Shown: in pieces, positions 61,629-64,000 of the stretch
Position numbering within the stretch: position 1 is the stretch's first letter
Layout: every line of letters starts with the position of its first letter
DNA from: Bacteroidota bacterium
GTDB taxonomy: Bacteria; Bacteroidota; Bacteroidia; Flavobacteriales; Flavobacteriaceae
DNA: 64,000 nucleotides
NCBI GenBank assembly: GCA_018267095.1
Contig: JAFDZC010000004.1
Span: forward strand, 152,936-216,935
Direction: 5' to 3'
The notes under the pieces: model-generated
Databases searched by the model: none
What the model was told of the DNA's origin: nothing
What the model saw: the letters and a program-made list of their open reading frames with translations, nothing else
Translations under genes and position numbers: made by a program

Positions 61629-64000
61629 TTATCTTTTGATTACTCTTACCGTTTTCACGTTGTCACCTTGAGTTACAATAATGTTGTAAACTCCTGAAGG
61701 GAAACGAGATCCGATTTCAAGGTTAGACAAAGCTGCAACGCTTGATACGCTAGACTCCACTTCTCTACCCAACATATCGTAAACTTTTACGCTTACTTCA
61801 TTTTCGCTAGATGAATTCAACTCTAGTTTGAAGTTATCAGCAAATGGGTTTGGATAAGCTTTCACATCGTATACGTTGATAGCTGTAGCTGTTTGTCTTG
61901 TAGCAGCTGGTGACACAGTGATGTCACAAGTTTGCGTACCTTGAACATAGCTAGAGTTATACAATACATCCACACGGATGGTGTAAGTAACTCCTAATTG
62001 CGCTCCACCTGGCAAGTTTTGCAAGCTGAATACACTGTTTGGAGTAGTGTAAACTCTTGAAGTAGCCGGTGAAGTTGAAGTAACTACGAAACGGTATCCT
62101 TGAGCACCAATAACTTGTTGTGCATAAATTGAGGTCCACAAACGAGTAATAGTAGAACCACAAGCAGGGTTAACTACTCTAGACGCACCCGGAGTTGCCG
62201 GAGTGGTGATAGAACAAACAGTTCCGTACTCTGAATCTGGTCTCCAAGTTGAACCAAAACGCAACAATACATCAATAGTATAAGTGGTACCGAAAGAAAT
62301 GTTTTGGATACCCAAATCAGTTAAGCTAAATCTGTTTACAGTAGCGTCAACAGTTCCAACCACAGTAGCACCGTTTCTTACACGGAATCTGTAACCTGTA
62401 GCACTAGATACGGCACCACAATAGATGGTGTTTGAAATGTTGGCCAAAGTAGATCCACAAGCAGGTTGTGTGATGTTGGTTGAGTTAGGAACTGCAGGAG
62501 TTGTTACTGTACAAGCTGAACCGTAAGCTCTCCAGAATCCTTGAATTTTAACTGAAACTCTTACTGAATAAGTAGTAGCATAAGTTGCTCCACCTGGCAA
62601 GTTCATCAAGTTGAAAGTGTTTGCAGTAGCCTCATAAGTTCTCACATTAGAACCATTGGTTACTTCAAAACGATAAGCTTGAACAGGAATTCCTGTTGAG
62701 TTCACATAAGTAGTCAACTGATAAGCATACAATGCATTTGCTAGGTTAGTCAAAGTAACACCACAGCTCGTAGAGTTCAAGAAAGATGTAGGATATACCT
62801 CGTCGATGTTACCATCACAGTTGTCATCGATGCTGTTACCCGGAATCTCAGAAGCATTAGGGTTAACTGTAGCTAACTCATCGTTACAATCAGTACCAAT
62901 GTTCGCTAAAGTATAACCTGCTGGAGTAGCTGCTCCGTAGCAAACTGAAGTTTGTGGGAATCCGTTGTTGTATCCGTCACCGTCAGCATCAGTATAGAAC
63001 ATACCAGTTCTCCATTTTGTAGCATCACCAGGAGCACAATCTGTGTTGTTGGTAGATGTACCTACTGGTTGACCTGTACAAGACAAGATAGCAGCACCAG
63101 CTCCGAATCCGTCACCATCGGTATCAGCATAATAAGTTTGTGCTGAAGTGTTGATGGTCAAGTTCAAGATTTCTGTATGACATCCTGATACTGAAGTATA
63201 AGTACCTGATGAAGTATAGGTTTGACCATTTACTGACCAAGTGTAAGATCCACAAGCAGTTTCTGATGTAGTGTTTGAAGTACTTGGCGTAATAGTCAAG
63301 TTCAACACTTCTGTATGACATCCAACAGTGTTAGAGTAAGAACCTGATGAAGTATAGGTTTGACCATTTACTGACCAAGTATAGCTATCACAAGCAGTTT
63401 GTGATGTAGTGTTGGTAGTGCTTGGTGTAATAGTCAAGTTCAACACTTCTGTATGACATCCAACAGTGTTAGAGTAAGAACCTGATGAAGTATAGGTTTG
63501 ACCATTTACTGACCAAGTATAGCTATCACAAGCAGATGCTGATGAAGTGTTGGTAGTACTTGGCGTAATGGTCAAGTTCAACACTTCTGTATGACATCCA
63601 ACAGTGTTAGAGTAAGAACCTGATGAAGTATACGTCTGACCGTTTACTGACCAAGTATAGCTATCACAAGCAGTTTGTGATGTAGTGTTGGTAGTACTTG
63701 GCGTAATGGTCAAGTTCAAAGTAGCTGTATTACAACCTACTGTGTTGGTATATGTACCTGATGAAGTATAGGTTTGACCGTTTTCAGCCCAAGTATAGCT
63801 ATCACAAGCTGAAGTTGTTAAACTTCCGTTGGTAGTAAGTGGGTTGATAGTCAAGTTCAAAGTAGCAGTGTTACAACCTACAGTGTTGGTATACGTACCA
63901 GACTCTGTATAGGTTTGACCATTTTCAGCCCAAGTATAGCTACCACAAGCTGAAGTTGTTAAACTTCCGTTGGTAGTAAGTGGGTTGATAGTCAAGTTCA
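61629..64000 (-). CDS. Repeat-rich T9SS-secreted protein (3' part only)
   Basis: The last 790 or so codons of a gene that begins beyond the right edge. Visible in protein order: at least six about 46-residue Ser/Thr-rich repeats (ACDSYTWSVNGQTYTSSG then GCHTEVLNLTI); two Asp-rich MopE-like metal-binding motifs (YYADTDGDGFGAG and DCND...NPNASEI...DDNCDGNID); three about 100-residue fibronectin-like repeats beginning (S/A)CG(V/S)TL; and a T9SS type A sorting domain (VKAYPNPFADNFKLEL, ending TQGDNVKTVRVIKR). Probably a surface adhesin or structural protein. The TTG at 63993 is a Leu codon of LNLTI, not a start. Confidence 0.9.
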   Translation of the reverse strand, partial: NLTINPLTTNGSLTTSACGSYTWAENGQTYTESGTYTNTVGCNTATLNLTINPLTTNGSLTTSACDSYTWAENGQTYTSSGTYTNTVGCNTATLNLTITPSTTNTTSQTACDSYTWSVNGQTYTSSGSYSNTVGCHTEVLNLTITPSTTNTSSASACDSYTWSVNGQTYTSSGSYSNTVGCHTEVLNLTITPSTTNTTSQTACDSYTWSVNGQTYTSSGSYSNTVGCHTEVLNLTITPSTSNTTSETACGSYTWSVNGQTYTSSGTYTSVSGCHTEILNLTINTSAQTYYADTDGDGFGAGAAILSCTGQPVGTSTNNTDCAPGDATKWRTGMFYTDADGDGYNNGFPQTSVCYGAATPAGYTLANIGTDCNDELATVNPNASEIPGNSIDDNCDGNIDEVYPTSFLNSTSCGVTLTNLANALYAYQLTTYVNSTGIPVQAYRFEVTNGSNVRTYEATANTFNLMNLPGGATYATTYSVRVSVKIQGFWRAYGSACTVTTPAVPNSTNITQPACGSTLANISNTIYCGAVSSATGYRFRVRNGATVVGTVDATVNRFSLTDLGIQNISFGTTYTIDVLLRFGSTWRPDSEYGTVCSITTPATPGASRVVNPACGSTITRLWTSIYAQQVIGAQGYRFVVTSTSPATSRVYTTPNSVFSLQNLPGGAQLGVTYTIRVDVLYNSSYVQGTQTCDITVSPAATRQTATAINVYDVKAYPNPFADNFKLELNSSSENEVSVKVYDMLGREVESSVSSVAALSNLEIGSRFPSGVYNIIVTQGDNVKTVRVIKR
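63160..64000 (-). repeat. Tandem 138-base coding repeats
   Basis: Near-identical 138-base units (46 codons). For example TTCAACACTT recurs at 63301, 63439 and 63577. The DNA identity is much higher than in the giant protein's repeats, so the array is young or homogenised, and prone to copy-number change. It continues past the window. Confidence 0.92.

Noticed and set aside
63993-63995. Possible start codon of the rightmost T9SS gene
   Set aside because: It is the Leu TTG of the repeated LNLTI motif; the reading frame and the repeats continue beyond the window.

Overview
The window looks like chromosomal DNA of a member of the Bacteroidota, most likely a Flavobacterium-like Flavobacteriaceae. 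The signs are: AT-rich intergenic DNA; promoters of the Bacteroidota type (TTG, about 19 bases, TAnnTTTG) and few Shine-Dalgarno sequences; a 6S RNA between zapA and rny; large secreted proteins with type IX secretion (T9SS) C-terminal domains; families typical of the phylum (DUF4290, DUF5686, DUF2279, an N-terminally extended GAPDH); and a MurA with Asp in place of the usual active-site Cys. I see no prophage, insertion sequence, CRISPR array or rRNA operon. Most of the window is ordinary core genome.

Layout. 1-2.6 kb: a coiled-coil protein, ZapA, 6S RNA and RNase Y. 2.6-6.3 kb (minus strand): response regulator and PAS histidine kinase, XerD, and a small outer-membrane barrel. 6.8-9.7 kb: AroQ and a DUF5686 protein. 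9.7-12.9 kb (minus): operon of DUF493, DUF4290, MurA and a cation efflux protein. 13-17.7 kb: a P-loop NTPase, an HTH regulator behind a striking repeated operator-like array, RecQ, Fmt and HU. 17.8-19.9 kb: YqgE, a class-IV aminotransferase, a START-like protein and tRNA-Met. 20.2-28.6 kb: one 2781-residue modular T9SS surface protein. 28.6-34.9 kb: HisS, an ABC permease, PrmC, RibD, a HAD hydrolase, a YigZ-type protein and a thioesterase. 35.1-37.8 kb: DnaA, a low-molecular-weight phosphatase and an RsmI-like methylase. 37.9-41.9 kb (minus): a lysozyme-like protein, then the operon dapF, GNAT, mltG, DUF2279. 42.1-46.8 kb: an HtrA-type protease, GAPDH and an amino-acid permease. 47-48.6 kb: a DUF4874/DUF4832 T9SS protein. 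49.4-54.1 kb: aconitase, an acyltransferase and a protein resembling copper monooxygenases of the PHM/DBM type. 54.1-59.3 kb (minus): three parvulin-type isomerases followed by a MoxR ATPase. 59.6-64 kb: PrfC, a 70-residue membrane protein, and the 3' part of another repeat-rich T9SS protein that runs off the window.

The main themes are cell-envelope biogenesis (MurA, MltG, DapF, HtrA, parvulins, outer-membrane barrel, surface adhesins) and basic information processing (DnaA, HU, RecQ, RNase Y, XerD, HisS, PrfC, Fmt, PrmC).

The parts least explained by ordinary annotation are non-coding. They are: (i) two copies of a structured intergenic element, each between convergent genes, with near-identical ends around a variable hairpin; (ii) paired ATCGA-type sites spaced 20 or 30 bases apart in front of four transcription units; (iii) a 40-base-period GTGTCA/TGACAC array in front of the HTH gene. 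The protein at 52939-54096 is the most interesting unassigned enzyme candidate.
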